Source: Onychostoma macrolepis
Lineage: Eukaryota; Chordata; Actinopteri; Cypriniformes; Cyprinidae
Length of the DNA: 64,000 nt
Direction of reading: 5' to 3'
Assembly: GCF_012432095.1 (NCBI RefSeq)
Contig: NC_081174.1
Coordinates: 21,510,357-21,574,356 of the forward strand
The notes below the pieces were generated by a model. That model worked only from the letters and a program-made list of their open reading frames with translations. It had not been told where the DNA came from and made no database searches. A program made the position numbers and the translations under genes. This document shows positions 1-12,000 of the stretch, in pieces. Positions within the stretch are counted from its first letter, which is position 1, and every line of letters starts with the position of its first letter.

Positions 1-397
1 GTTGTATTGCGGAAAATAAATACAAGGAGCTTTTTTTCTATCTCAGCTCATGTTCTTGTAAGAGATGGGCTGTATGAGTATTTATGTTTATAAATGCACT
101 GAGGGTCAGGAGAGAATTAAAACTGATTCTGTTAATGATACAAAAGATTTAAAAAAGTTGGAGAAGATATGGAAAATGGAGCATTAGGGGATTAAAGGAA
201 CCTTAGCCATTGTTTTCTATGACATGCAACAAAACAATTTAAATAGCCAAAGCATAAATAGACTTCATACTGATGTGACAAGTGGTACATAACCTACTCT
301 TAACATATATCAGTTTATTTTTTAAGGTAATGATGTAAGAGTCTACAATACTCTTTAACTTTTAGTAAATTGAACTTAAAGTAAATTAAAGTTACTG

Positions 398-400
<3 letters not shown>

Positions 401-432
<32 letters not shown>
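401..432. repeat. (AT)n microsatellite
   Basis: A pure AT dinucleotide run abuts the left end of the hAT-like element. A shorter TA run (1380-1390) follows its right end, so the element probably landed inside the microsatellite. Confidence 0.95.
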
Positions 433-435
<3 letters not shown>

Positions 436-1379
436 TGGTGGGCATAGATTAATTTTTTTAATCTAGATTAATCTCACTGTAATCTTGGAATTAATCTAGA
501 TTAAAATGGCTCATTTGAATTCTGCCAAGTAGATAAGTAAACAACTAGCAGTCATCAAGAATTTAATATTGATAATAACATTGAAGACATTGTATGATTA
601 TTCCTTAAAGATAAGGTTTTAATAGTTTTAGTAGTAGTAGCCTATTACGTTCTGCCCAATGTCTTCAAGTGAAACCGAACTTTTATTTTGACGGGTTGCC
701 GTGAGGATAGTTTTTCTCAAATGAAACGCTCGAATGCTCATGAAGTGACTCTCAGAGCAGTTCTGGAGATGTTGTTCATGTATTTATGTCCTCATTTAGT
801 GAGACGACAGGCGTTAATATCGCCACAAGCGTCACGCGGTCTTCTGTATGAGTAGTGAACAAACCCGCGTCTGCGCCATACATTAACACAGAGACACACA
901 GAAGTCATATTTAAATAGACGTTTTGCGGCTTAATATTTACAAATAGGAGTGGGAGTGTGCTCACTTGTGTGTGCGCCACGCTTGTTTGTTTGTTTGTGT
1001 GTGTGCGTGTGTGTGTGTGTGCGAGAACCGGGCAGAACTCCGCTGTGCGCTGATACAGAGAGCGCGACCATGTAACGAAAGACAGAAATGACTTGCCGAT
1101 TTCCATTGGGAAGCTTCTTAAAAATAAATTTTCCCTGAAGCAAACCCGGCGGCTTCATAGCTGCATCCATGTTAGCACGCATACACACAGGTTCGAAGAC
1201 TCGTTCTCGCGGTATACATCCGCGCTAAAATATCAAGGTGAAAGTCATCATAGCTTGCGTAGTATAGACCCAGCTCCCAACCCAACTTTGAGAATAGATT
1301 AACGGCGACATTTTTTTTATCGCCCGATAAGAGTCTCACGTTAACGCAGCACGTTAACGCCGATAACGGCCCACCACTA
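433..1379. mobile_element. non-autonomous hAT-like DNA transposon (TAGTGGTGGGC ends)
   Basis: Inverted ends TAGTGGTGGGC (433-443) and GCCCACCACTA (1369-1379) bound a 947-bp insert sitting in an (AT)n tract, which hides the exact target duplication. The right part is CpG-rich and contains a (TG)n run near 995-1021. There is no transposase reading frame. The core around 600-950 is homologous, in inverse orientation, to the core of the element at 18237-19277 although the ends differ. hAT assignment is from end structure and by analogy to neighbours with 8-bp duplications. Confidence 0.75.
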
Positions 1380-1516
1380 ATATATATATAGGATTTTTAA
1401 TTTGCCTGGACTCCCTTGTAGATTCAAAGTTTCATAACAGATAGACACTACAGTTTGAGCTAAGAGTCAGCAAGGAGGCATTAATTGAATCTAGAGTGAC
1501 AATAAAGATCTTGACA

Positions 1517-1842
1517 GTGTTACAATAAATTCTATTTCAAATAATTAAGCAGCACATCTGTTTTCAACATTAATAAAAAATGTTTCAAGGGCACCGAATC
1601 AGCTTATTAGAATGATTCTGAAGGATCATGAGACACTTAAGAATAGAGTAATGACTGCTAATAATTCAGCTTTGCCATCACAAGAATAAATAACATTTTA
1701 AAATATATTACAATAAAAAAGAGTTAATTTAATTTGTAATAATATTTCACAATATTACAGATTTTACTATTTTTTTTATTAAATAAATGCAGCCTTTGTG
1801 AGTGTAAGAGACATTAAAAACTTTTGAACAGTAGTGTAAATT
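1517..1842 (-). repeat. dispersed cyprinid repeat, copy a
   Basis: This diverged copy contains the recurring phrases TTAGAATGAT..CTGAAGGATCA, AATTCAGCTTTGCCATCAC and AATAAATGCAGCC. The same phrases recur at 4357-4730, 15342-15560, 20640-20851, 23538-23790 and 23823-25150. Class is uncertain (non-autonomous DNA element or retroposon). Minus is defined here relative to the orientation starting CATTCAAAAGTTTGG. Confidence 0.7.
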
Positions 1843-2548
1843 ATATACAATTTTACAATCCATTCAATCTAAGCATAGCTGAAATAAACCTTTTAGTCAT
1901 GGCACAGATAATAGTCTAAAGAGTCCTGATTTCAGCTTTTCAGATTTTAACAAGACAACAACAACATACTGAGATTCACCTTACTAGTGAATGGAAGAAG
2001 GAGAAGAGTTTGGGTGTACAAAGGAAATAAACTGACAGATATATGGTGGATTCTGCACATATTATGCCAGCCAACCCTTTCTTCAGTGCAAAAGAAAATG
2101 GAGGATGACATGTTCTCTCTTTACATTCCTCTACACATAAATCATCAAGCTCTTCAAACTCAAAGAACAGCCATACAGCTGATTGAGCAGACTATGTAAG
2201 GTTTCCCTCTGTGTACACGAGCTACAGGGCACACAAATCAATCAGGCAAAAATGTTGTCCTTTCCTTTAACTGGACCTTTGGGACTTTGTGTACCCTAAA
2301 GTCCCAAACCTCAGAATTCCCTGTCATGAACCGAGCAACGACATAAATGACTTCACCACACAACCTTGGACTTGAGAACCTATCCATCACTTTGCGATCT
2401 GTCCTTATTCTGAGGAGATAAAACAGACTAAAAGCAATAACTTTACCTTTCTGGAAAGCCACCAGTTGCACTTAAATCATCAACGCTGACACAAAAGACC
2501 TATCAAATGTGTATGTGCATCTTGGTCTACGATATGCTAGTCCATCAC

Positions 2549-2655
2549 CTTTATGGTCCACATTCCTGGAGCTGGGTCTTTGAGGTTGAGGACTTTGGCA
2601 GAGTTAGGGATGTGAAGGAGCTCAGACAGACCCTCCTTAATCCCGATAAGTTTTC
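2549..2655 (-). CDS. hmcn1: hmcn1 coding exon 6
   Basis: A 107-nt exon encodes the rest of codon 259 to residue 294: GKLIGIKEGLSELLHIPNSA, then KVLNLKDPAPGMWTIK. The acceptor is CTTCTAG/GAAAAC and the donor is ATAAAG/GTGATGG. It lines up with the human segment ending in GMWTVK. It lies only 93 nt from exon 5. No further hemicentin exon could be recognised between here and position 1. Confidence 0.92.
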
Positions 2656-2985
2656 CTAGAAGCACAAGAAGTACATGCTTCAGTTCTATATCAGTCTACA
2701 CTGTGTGTTAGCTCTGGGAATACTGTAATCAGATAATGTTCTCCTTACCCTGAGAATTTCGGATCTCAATATTTGGTGCAGGGCCGCTTAAGGCAACAGT
2801 CACTTCCTTCAGGCTAGGGTCAAAGGGGATCTGCCAAGTGTTTGAAAGCCCATTTTGATGATCAGTCGAGAGCAAGTGAACCTTAGAGGACTGCACTGCC
2901 TCCTCTACCCATTTCAACACCTGCAGTGAAAAGATAAAATAAAAATGAGTAAAGTCCATCAAAATGATTGATGGATATATATATA

Positions 2986-3049
<64 letters not shown>

Positions 3050-6000
3050 ATATGTATATGTATGTATATAGATAAGATCATCAAGAATAACAAAAGGTTA
3101 AGCTTAGAAGAACTGAACAAACCTATAGCAAAGGGCTAGAAATATAAAAAGGGAAGAGGAAGAGATTTAAAAATTACTGTACATTTTGAGAAGCTGACTT
3201 CTGATGGACATTTAAAATTACAACCTCAAAAACTCTTTTTTTGTCGTCTCAAATATTTTAGTTTGCGTTTGATTCTAACGTCAAAATTCTGAGGCAGCAG
3301 CAACTTGACCACATATGAAGATTGATAGGAATTTCTTGGAACATCTAAAAAGAGCGAACTCTTCTAAATCCTTGGTTTTCAGAGAGCTATAAAACAGAAT
3401 CCTGGACTTATGTCCATGTTACCATACTCAAATAAAGCAAAGCCTTCAACCGAGAGCATACTGCATCACTGCACCTCAAGCGTTTCCATCATCTTTTCCA
3501 GTCTTTCTATTAATTTGCTCACTCTGTCATCATCATACAGAGTCTACTGGATAAAAATCTGGGCTGGTAACCAAGCTAGAATATGAAGACATTTCATTAT
3601 TATTCCTTGGACATACAGTATATAACAGCAGCAATGTGTTACTATCTGAAACATAAAGAAACTGTAAAATGATATTCTTTGGGTCAAACAAGTAGCCCCA
3701 AATAATCTTACCTCATTGACTTGTTTCTTGTCCAGATGGAAGACCTGTCCTGAGCTGGTCGAGGCAATCTCCTCATACACCTTATAGCCGATGTGCGATC
3801 GGTCATCACAGTCACCAGTCAACACAAAAACCACCTGCCCACACACATACATACATACTGATCATTAGTGGTATTCTGGTACACGATTCTAAATGTTCAG
3901 ATAAATTTTGCTTTTATCCAAAGCAACTTAACAATAAAAAAAAAAGAAGTGCTGCAATATAACAATTTTCACGCTAGCACTGCATGCAAGGCAACATTTA
4001 CAGAGCAAAGCATGGCAGATCTGTTATTAATGCTACTAAATTGTTGCTGAAAATTGAGTGAATGATTTAATACCTGTGACTGTTTCTGCTGAATGAGCTG
4101 AAGAACTTCATGAGTCAACTTGTAGTCTTTTGATCGGGCATCTGTAAACACGTAAATGTAGGACCCTGGTAGGGAGATTTCAAGGGCAATCTTGATGGCT
4201 CCAATGCTCATCTCTGGACAATCTCCTCCTCCCTGAAAAAACCCAACATTATTTGTCAATAAATCAGTGTTCATTATATGAAAAACACACAGAAAGCTGG
4301 CTGTTGCTTTATTTCTTTTCTCTAGTGCTAGGAGATGCAATGCTTGATTTTATTAGTATACACTACCATTCAAGGCTTTTGGAATGGTAAGCTATTTAAA
4401 TGCTTATAAATGAAGTCTCTTATGCACAGTAAGGCTATTACAAATTAAATAAAACTATTTTATCCTTAAGATATTTTAAAATGTAATTTATTACTATGAT
4501 GGCAAAGCTGAAATTTCAGCAGCCCTTACGCCGGTCTTCAGTGTCACATGATCTTTCAAATATCCTTCTAGTATGCTGATTTGGTGCTCAAGAAACATTT
4601 CTTATATTATTGTCAATGCTGAAAACAGCTTTTGTGCTTATTTTTGTGGAAACCATGATATTTTTTCAGGATTCTTTGATGAATATAAATTTATTTTAAA
4701 TAAAAAATATTTTATGCCATTATAAATGTCTTTCCTTTTTACTGGCACTCTTTACATTCATAGATACTTTCTTCCAAAGCAACTTACATTACATTCAAGG
4801 TATATATTTTGTCAGTTTATATTTTTGTCGTTCCCTGGGGACTGAACCCAAAACCTTGATGTTGCTAGCACCATGCTCAACTGTTTTAGCTACAGCATTT
4901 CCTCTTACCCCTGGCTTGTGCACTGTAATTGCTCACTGTCTATTTTTATTTGCTTTTCCATTTATCTTCTTTATTTATCTCCTCTTTTCAGTCCAGCTGC
5001 TTTGGAACTTTAAAAAAATGCTACACAAATAAATCAAGATAAATTGAAATAAATATGAGCACAACTGTCAACGTGTTCTGTCAATGGAACATCCAGATTC
5101 CTCAAAGGCAGATATTTATCTTAATTGCACAAAGTTGGAAAGGGCAACGAGCTGGTCAGTAGATTTGGCCTAATCATGAAAGTAGAAATGTACGGCATTC
5201 TGTAAGCTTGCCATGGGAGTCAGTCATGCCTGCAACTGATGTTGACCTTGGAATGAAACACGGAGCACAATCTTGGACCCAAATGGATGACTTCCAAGAG
5301 TTCTGTTAGATATGTGCCTTCCTTTAAACTGACACAGATAAAAGTAAACTGTTTTCTAATGTTTGTGTACATCAGAGTATCTGTGATATAGGTATGTCTG
5401 TCTCTTCTCACATGGAGGGCAAAGAGTCTTGTCTTCATTATGCGTTCCAGGGGGCACGTGTCTGAATGAAACATCTGGAAGCAAGTGATCTTTGCTTCTC
5501 TGTTCTTTACACAAACACACACATACAACAGTGGACAGCAAACCCAAACATCAAACAGTGGAAAGATTGTAGGAAAGGTTAAGAATGTACTCAGAATGTA
5601 CTCTTGTAGTTCATTTCCAGTGGCAGGTTGTTCTCTGGATGCTGGAAAAGACATTACCAGCAAACGGTGATTTGAATAATTTATCCCTTTCAAGTGAAAC
5701 ACACACTTACAATGAACTCCAAACAAACTAGACCAAATCCTGCTCTGCTTGAACTTCTGCTTCCGAGACAAAAAAAAAAAACATTCTTTGTGCAAATTCA
5801 GAATTGCACTTAATCAGTGTGTCTGCATTTTCCCTGCTTTGGCCCAAACAGCTGGGACAGATGCTGAGAGTGAGAAACACACAGAGGACACTTCATTCTG
5901 AAGACACAGGTTTCTTAATGAGGTGTCCAAGTGAAACTGTTTGAAACTGTGAAACTGACATGGCAAATCACTACCGGTGAAAATAATCTGTAATTTGCCA

Positions 6001-9000
6001 GATTTGCAATAAATACACATTTTTATACATTTTGATGTCCAAGACTCTCAAATATCTGCTTTTTTATTTCAGTAGCCCATTTCAGAAATAAAAAAAATAG
6101 GAAAAATATTAAGCATTATATTGAAAAGACTAGATAATTGGACTAATTAATTTAATTAATAATCGGTGTTGGTATTGTTATTGTACTACAGTGATTTTAT
6201 TTAAAAACCATAAAGATTTATTTTTTTATTTTTTTAATTTCTTACAATTAAACTAGGTTTGTCAATAATCTCAAGATTTCCGGCAGTAAGTGAACAGTAA
6301 GTGAAATAGAATTTGTTAAATATGTTGAAAAGCATTGCATTAAAGATATTTAATAGCAATATAAATTAATTAATATTAATTAATATCAATGTTAAATTTG
6401 ACAGTCCTAAAAACACATTGCTGAATTGTAAAATCTAAATAATCTGGATACCCAAGGCGCATTGCTTTCAAATCACAAAGGTGCACATTCAAATCATCAT
6501 ATCTGCCAGATATACTGCAATATAAGCCAAAGATACTATCCCATGGGTGCAAAGACTCTTTTTTTCATAGGAAATATATAACTTTTGAAAAATTTAGCAG
6601 AGTGACTGTTCTCTGGCTTTTAAGACTCTGAGCACATTTTTGGACTGAATATGGATTCAAATAGACCTGTGATCAAACATGTCAACAAACCTAATGTGAA
6701 GCACATGAGCTCACCTGGACGTAAAGCTCCCGCAGCTCATCCTGGAACTTCTTGGGGTCTGTTGTTATTGTAATGGGTCCAATCTCTGCAGAAAACAACA
6801 AATGCCGTTAGAGGCAAAAATACGCTATTGGACTATGGTCAAATGACCTCGTAGATCAAAAGATTAGAACGAGTTTTGTTTTGTCCACTCAGATGCCAAA
6901 TATTTATGCTGGCAGCCAGTGGCGGATGTCTAGGATCAAGTGTCACAGTTGAACTAGGGTGACAGGGAGCTTCCTGTTTAGTGCCAGGAGGTTTTCTGAG
7001 CCCTAGAAAGCAAAAAAGGTTTTTTGTTTTTTTTTGGAACCTTCTATTACATTGAGTTGAGTTGTGTATATTGTGCCTTTATTTCGAGCTACAGGGCCAG
7101 AATAAGGTATGGACACACCATATTTAAGTAAATCAGACCAGGCAATATTACAATATAAATCTTCATTTGTTTAATTGTGCAGCCCAAGTATTGCATTAAT
7201 TAGCATAGCATGCTGTGGTAATTAAACCTACTGGGTCTAACCGGCAGTGGCTCTGTTCTAAAAAAACAGCCTTTTCTCATTATGTTCCCATCAGCTGTTC
7301 TCCTTCATAATAGGAAAGACCTTATAACTCAGGTATGCTCTTCTGTCAGCGGCGGGAGAGTCTGGCATGAGGTCATTGTGCTGCGGTCGCCTGTGTCAGT
7401 GTGCATGGGCCAATGACATCATGTGCCGTTTCTGAAGCCATGTTGTCTCTGCTTTCCAGCTTTCTTTCTTTGTTCAAGGTTTGACGAGCTGTAAAACTGT
7501 TAAACATGTTCTTTCTTTCCAAGGAAGCATACAAGCTAATTATAGTAGTGCCAAGCTGACACATTGTACCAAACATAACAACTCACTCACTCCATTCATA
7601 CACACTGCTATCAGACACAAATTTCATACAAACAAAATAGTCACGTTATCATGATTATTTTGTTAATAGCAGGGAGGACTTCAAACAACTAGCCTATAAA
7701 AGTGAAGCTTTTCCCAAACCACTAAGCAAATACATCCTCTTTGAACTCATTCAAAAGCATTTTACATTGAAGAAGTCAGGAAGTACAGTAGCGTCCAAAA
7801 CCTACAAATTTCTTGACACCAAAAATTATAGGGGCTGCGCAAGAGAGACTCTGAGATCCTTTTGATGCATTCCCCATATCTAACGTGTCTCTGAAGTGTA
7901 TTTTGTTTTCGCATATATTACCATCTTCAGAAAATAAAAATTTATAACTGATTTCCTATGGTTTGCTTTCAGTTTATGTGAACAAAGAAAAACTTTATGC
8001 TCTAATGTAACTTCTTGAAAACACTGTATAAACAAATCCTTGCAGAACTGTAAAATCTTCCTCAAGAGAGATTCAGATTCAGAGCGCTGATATTTTGGCA
8101 CTATAGAAAACCCTTGAAGTGCAGAAAAAGAACATTTGGATGATCAAAGCTGTGTTTCACAGGATAGTAATTTTGACTGCTCTGCATGCTGAACTGGCTT
8201 TAAGTGAATGCTTTCATGAATGGAAAAGTTTACAAAGTCCTGGGACATTTCTCTCGATTAAGGGGGTTTTATCTCAGAAGCCTGGACGCTGGTCATCTTT
8301 ACCTCTCCTTTCACCTAAAAGCGGCATCACAGTCAGGAAGCTGGGGCAAAGAGCACATGGAAACATTAAAAACGGGGGAAATGGTGAAGTGCTGCGAGGG
8401 CTCTTAAATGGCAGTTGCATTAGAACAACTTTGAAAAGGAGAAAAAAATAATGACAAATCAAATTGGAAGACATTTAGCAGAAACACAGACAACAGATGA
8501 TGAACTTATGATTATGGTGAATAAAAGCGTAAAAAACTTGGTAACACTTTCTATGAAGCCCATATTTATAATACTTTATAAGGGTATTCTTAAGGCATTA
8601 TAATGAATGCATAATGCATTATAAAAAAAAAACTTATAATATGTTATATCCTCTTATAAATAATCATAACAACAATTATAATACATCATAATGCTTACGC
8701 ATTTCTGGTTATAACATTTAAGATTATGATTATTTATAACACAATGAACACCATATTAAACCATTTACATTGATAATGGACTATATATCTTGACATTATT
8801 TAAGATCTGCATAGTATCTTACTACAGTACATCTTGTAAGTGGTTGGGTGTGGAGTGTTATTTGAGTGTTCCCTGTGAGGCTAATATTAATTTTGATGTG
8901 AGCTAGTTAATACTTTCAACTGAAAAAAAACTAAAATAAATGCAATGTTTATATGTTAGGTTTTTATTTTGATGGTCCCCTTAGTCTATTGACTATAAAC

Positions 9001-12000
9001 AACATTGCAACTACATGTCAACTAACTCTCATTAGAGTATTAGTAGGCTTAGGGTTAGATTAGTGTAGGTAGAATGTTGACGTACTTGCAAAGTTACTTA
9101 TAGTCAGTTTGTCTGTTGGGGAACCATCAAAATAAAGTGTTAGCATATATTTAACAGATATACTACTAATACTCCACTGACTGCTAGTTGACATGCAGAG
9201 TTACTTATCAAAGCTGTCTATATGGTACCATCAAAATAATCAAACATATTAAAATAAAAATAGTTCAAAGCAAATGTGTCATATTACACATTCATCTTAT
9301 CTGATATCTCATCTTATGGCTTCAAACAGAGAAAAAAAAATATTACTATTATTATTACTATACTTATAAGTGGTCATTGATGGCTTTAAGTAAAGTAGCA
9401 TAAGAAAGATGGCAAGATATGAGACTTATAATACATTATAACTATGAGAAATTGAATCCATTGTAACTTAAGTGGATGCAACGTGTTCACTGTGTGTTAT
9501 AAATCATCATACACTTAAAAGCTATAACCACTAATAAGTAAATATTATAATACATTAAAACTGTTCTTATGATATAACATATTATAAGCAGTGTTGGGCA
9601 CGTTACTTTAAAAAAGTAATTAGTTATAGTTACTAGTTACTTCTCACAAATAGTAACTGAGTTAGTAACTGAGTTACATCATTATAATAGTAACTAATTA
9701 CCAGGGAAAGTAACTATTGTGTTACTTTTTTTTTTAAATTCAAAATGTCAAATAACTTTGGATGCCCCCAATATTAAATATGTTAAATTAATGAAATGGA
9801 CACTAAAAAGATTAACTTATTATTATAAAACATTGTACATTCATCTACACTATTTATCTACTGACACTTAGTATCAGTCAGTCAAGCATTATAATATAAT
9901 ATTATGATAATTTAATATTATATGATGATAGAACTTAGAATAACCAAGTATGAATGCATATTTGTCATCAATATAAAACGCATAAGGATTAATGAGCTGC
10001 TGGGTTCATGAATATTACTCACGTTGTCTGCGTTCGCTCGAACTGATTTGCTGAAATCAAAACAGGGACGATAATAGGTGAGCTCCAGCCAATGAGATTG
10101 TCGTTTGTGCATTAGTTACGCCCACCACCAGAGAAACCGGCAGTTCTTAAAAGCTAAAGAATTCCAAAGGAACTCCGTTATTTTGACTGGAAAATACAAC
10201 AAAGAATATCGTTTATATGTAGCGCGTCAATTCTGCATGTTATGAAAGACTCTCTTGCTCTGTATCTTTCTTTGCGTGCGTGTATGTGAGAGAAAGTGAC
10301 GGCGAGGTGTACGCCTTCACTCTAGAGTTTATGGTACATCAAATACAGCTACACTGCGCATCCATTCAGATGAACTGAAAAATTAAATTCTAATAATATA
10401 ATATGCGGCGTTGTAACGGGGGAAACAGTAATTCGTTTGATGACTCATTACTGAAAAAAATAACGCCGTTAGTAACGCTGTTTATTTATAACGCCGTTAT
10501 TCCCATCACTGATTATAAGGTTTTTTATAATGCATTATGCATTAATTATAATGCGTAAAAATACCCTTATAATGTATTATAAATATGGGCTTCAAAGAAA
10601 GTCTTACCAAAAACTTATAGAAGAAAATGAACGATAATAAAAGAGGAAGCAAGTGATTTATTTGAGCTATCTGATTTTAGGTCAGCTTAGATCATTGAAG
10701 GAAACAGTCACAGTGTTTTCTCATGAACATAGACATATGCTTGCAGTCAGCACTAAATAATGACGACAGATCTTTTAAAACACTTTAAGTATTTGAAACC
10801 ATTCAAGGGGTCATACAATGAGTACTCACATTTTCCATGATCATTTGAGGAAAAATGTTACTCTAGTATGAAAACATTGAAAGCTCCATAAGTTTCAATT
10901 TTAAAATGTCCTTCTCAATGAAAAAAAATAAGCATTTATTGAAAGTAACAAAACAGCTCTGCAACTTTCTGACCTTAGACAGATTACATTTGAACATCTG
11001 AAAAGCAAGACTCAAGAGAAATGTTTTAAGAAGAGAGGCTATTAAACTAACATTTCTAGAAATGCTATCTCTATGCCCCCTGCCTTCTATTATTATTATT
11101 ATTAAAAGCTCATTTTCAAAAATAAGTAGTTCTCTTCACTAAAGGCCAAATCACTGCAGCTTGTCCGTCTAAATGAAAAATTAAGGAACAATCTTAAAAA
11201 GAGATGGATGGAGCCTGGGAAACCACTGTGGAAGTTAAGTTACTAACCCTCCACCACATCTCTCCTGCCAAAGACCAAAGCGTTTATATAGATGTGGAAG
11301 CAATCATATTAACAGCCCTGAACATTTGTTTTCATCCCTTTTATTCCAGCAATCAGGAGGTTCTGAAACAAACTCACTATGTACTATGCAAATGAATGAT
11401 TAAGAGCATCAGATGCTGTTTACGCTCCAGGGATAAACATATTGTATTTATTACAGGGCACTGACCACAATGACAATACTATGATGCCAGTGTAGATAGT
11501 AGAAATGAATGTTTCAATGCTGTGGCACTTTTATGAGATCACCCTCTTTTTTCAATACGTTTTAAAATGTTGTTCATATAAAGTTTTAAGTAGAAATTTA
11601 CAACAACATCTACAATGGATTCTTCCTCCTTTACGTGTCTTTCCTCTTGTAGATCCAAGATGGACATTTGATGACCATGTTTATAAAATTGTAGGTACAG
11701 CAATCAAGTCCAAGAATAACCAAATAACATAATGAATACACTAAATTACTAACAGAATTAACATCATGAACTATTGGGAGGAAATAACAGAAATAAAATT
11801 TATTAAAACATCCGCTGACTGCAAATATGTTGCACAGACTCCTCTAGGAACAGAAATATTTCACTGATGCAGGATAATCATTTCAATTACTTCAGCATCA
11901 TGCCAGGAAACTACCAAAACAGTAAGCCTTTGTAAGAAAGGAAGAAAAAAAGATGACTGATGAAAAAGAACAGTTCAATGAGCCAGGGCTGCCTCAACTT

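Larger units (their letters stand above)
1..2548 (-). other. hmcn1: hmcn1 intron 6 (partial), repeat-rich
   Basis: This AT-rich intronic sequence downstream of hmcn1 exon 6 holds an (AT)n tract at 401-432, a hAT-like element at 433-1379 and a dispersed repeat copy at 1517-1842. I see no coding exon in 1-400 or 1850-2548. Confidence 0.7.
4233..6714 (-). other. hmcn1: hmcn1 intron 2
   Basis: This 2.5-kb intron contains a dispersed repeat copy (4357-4730) and a tRNA-SINE (4752-4901). From 4,910 to 6,714 I see only unremarkable AT-rich sequence with short homopolymers. Short open frames at 5220-5795 have no recognisable protein signature. Confidence 0.7.
8540..10608. mobile_element. non-autonomous hAT-like element (GGTAACACTTTC ends), outer element of a nest
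   Basis: The inverted ends are GGTAACACTTTCTATGAAGC and the reverse complement of GGGCTTCAAAGAAAGTCTTACC. They are flanked by a perfect 8-bp target duplication AAAAACTT (8532-8539 and 10609-10616). The interior is AT-rich with many TTATAATACATTATAA-type palindromic segments and no transposase. A second hAT-like element (9589-10511) interrupts its right arm. A further repeat with TTTTGATGGTCCCC and GGGGAACCATCAAAAT ends lies at about 8957-9143. Confidence 0.88.

Noticed and set aside
792..1188. Minus-strand open frames with THTHTH runs
   Set aside because: They read through a TG/CA microsatellite inside a non-autonomous transposon.
2238..2471. Possible hmcn1 exon 7
   Set aside because: The translation lacks the expected hemicentin segment after GMWTIK and no in-phase splice pair was found; the next exon is probably outside the window.
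5220..5795. Longest minus-strand open frame in hmcn1 intron 2 (191 codons)
   Set aside because: No recognisable domain, low-complexity content, and it lies wholly inside an intron between phase-matched hemicentin exons.
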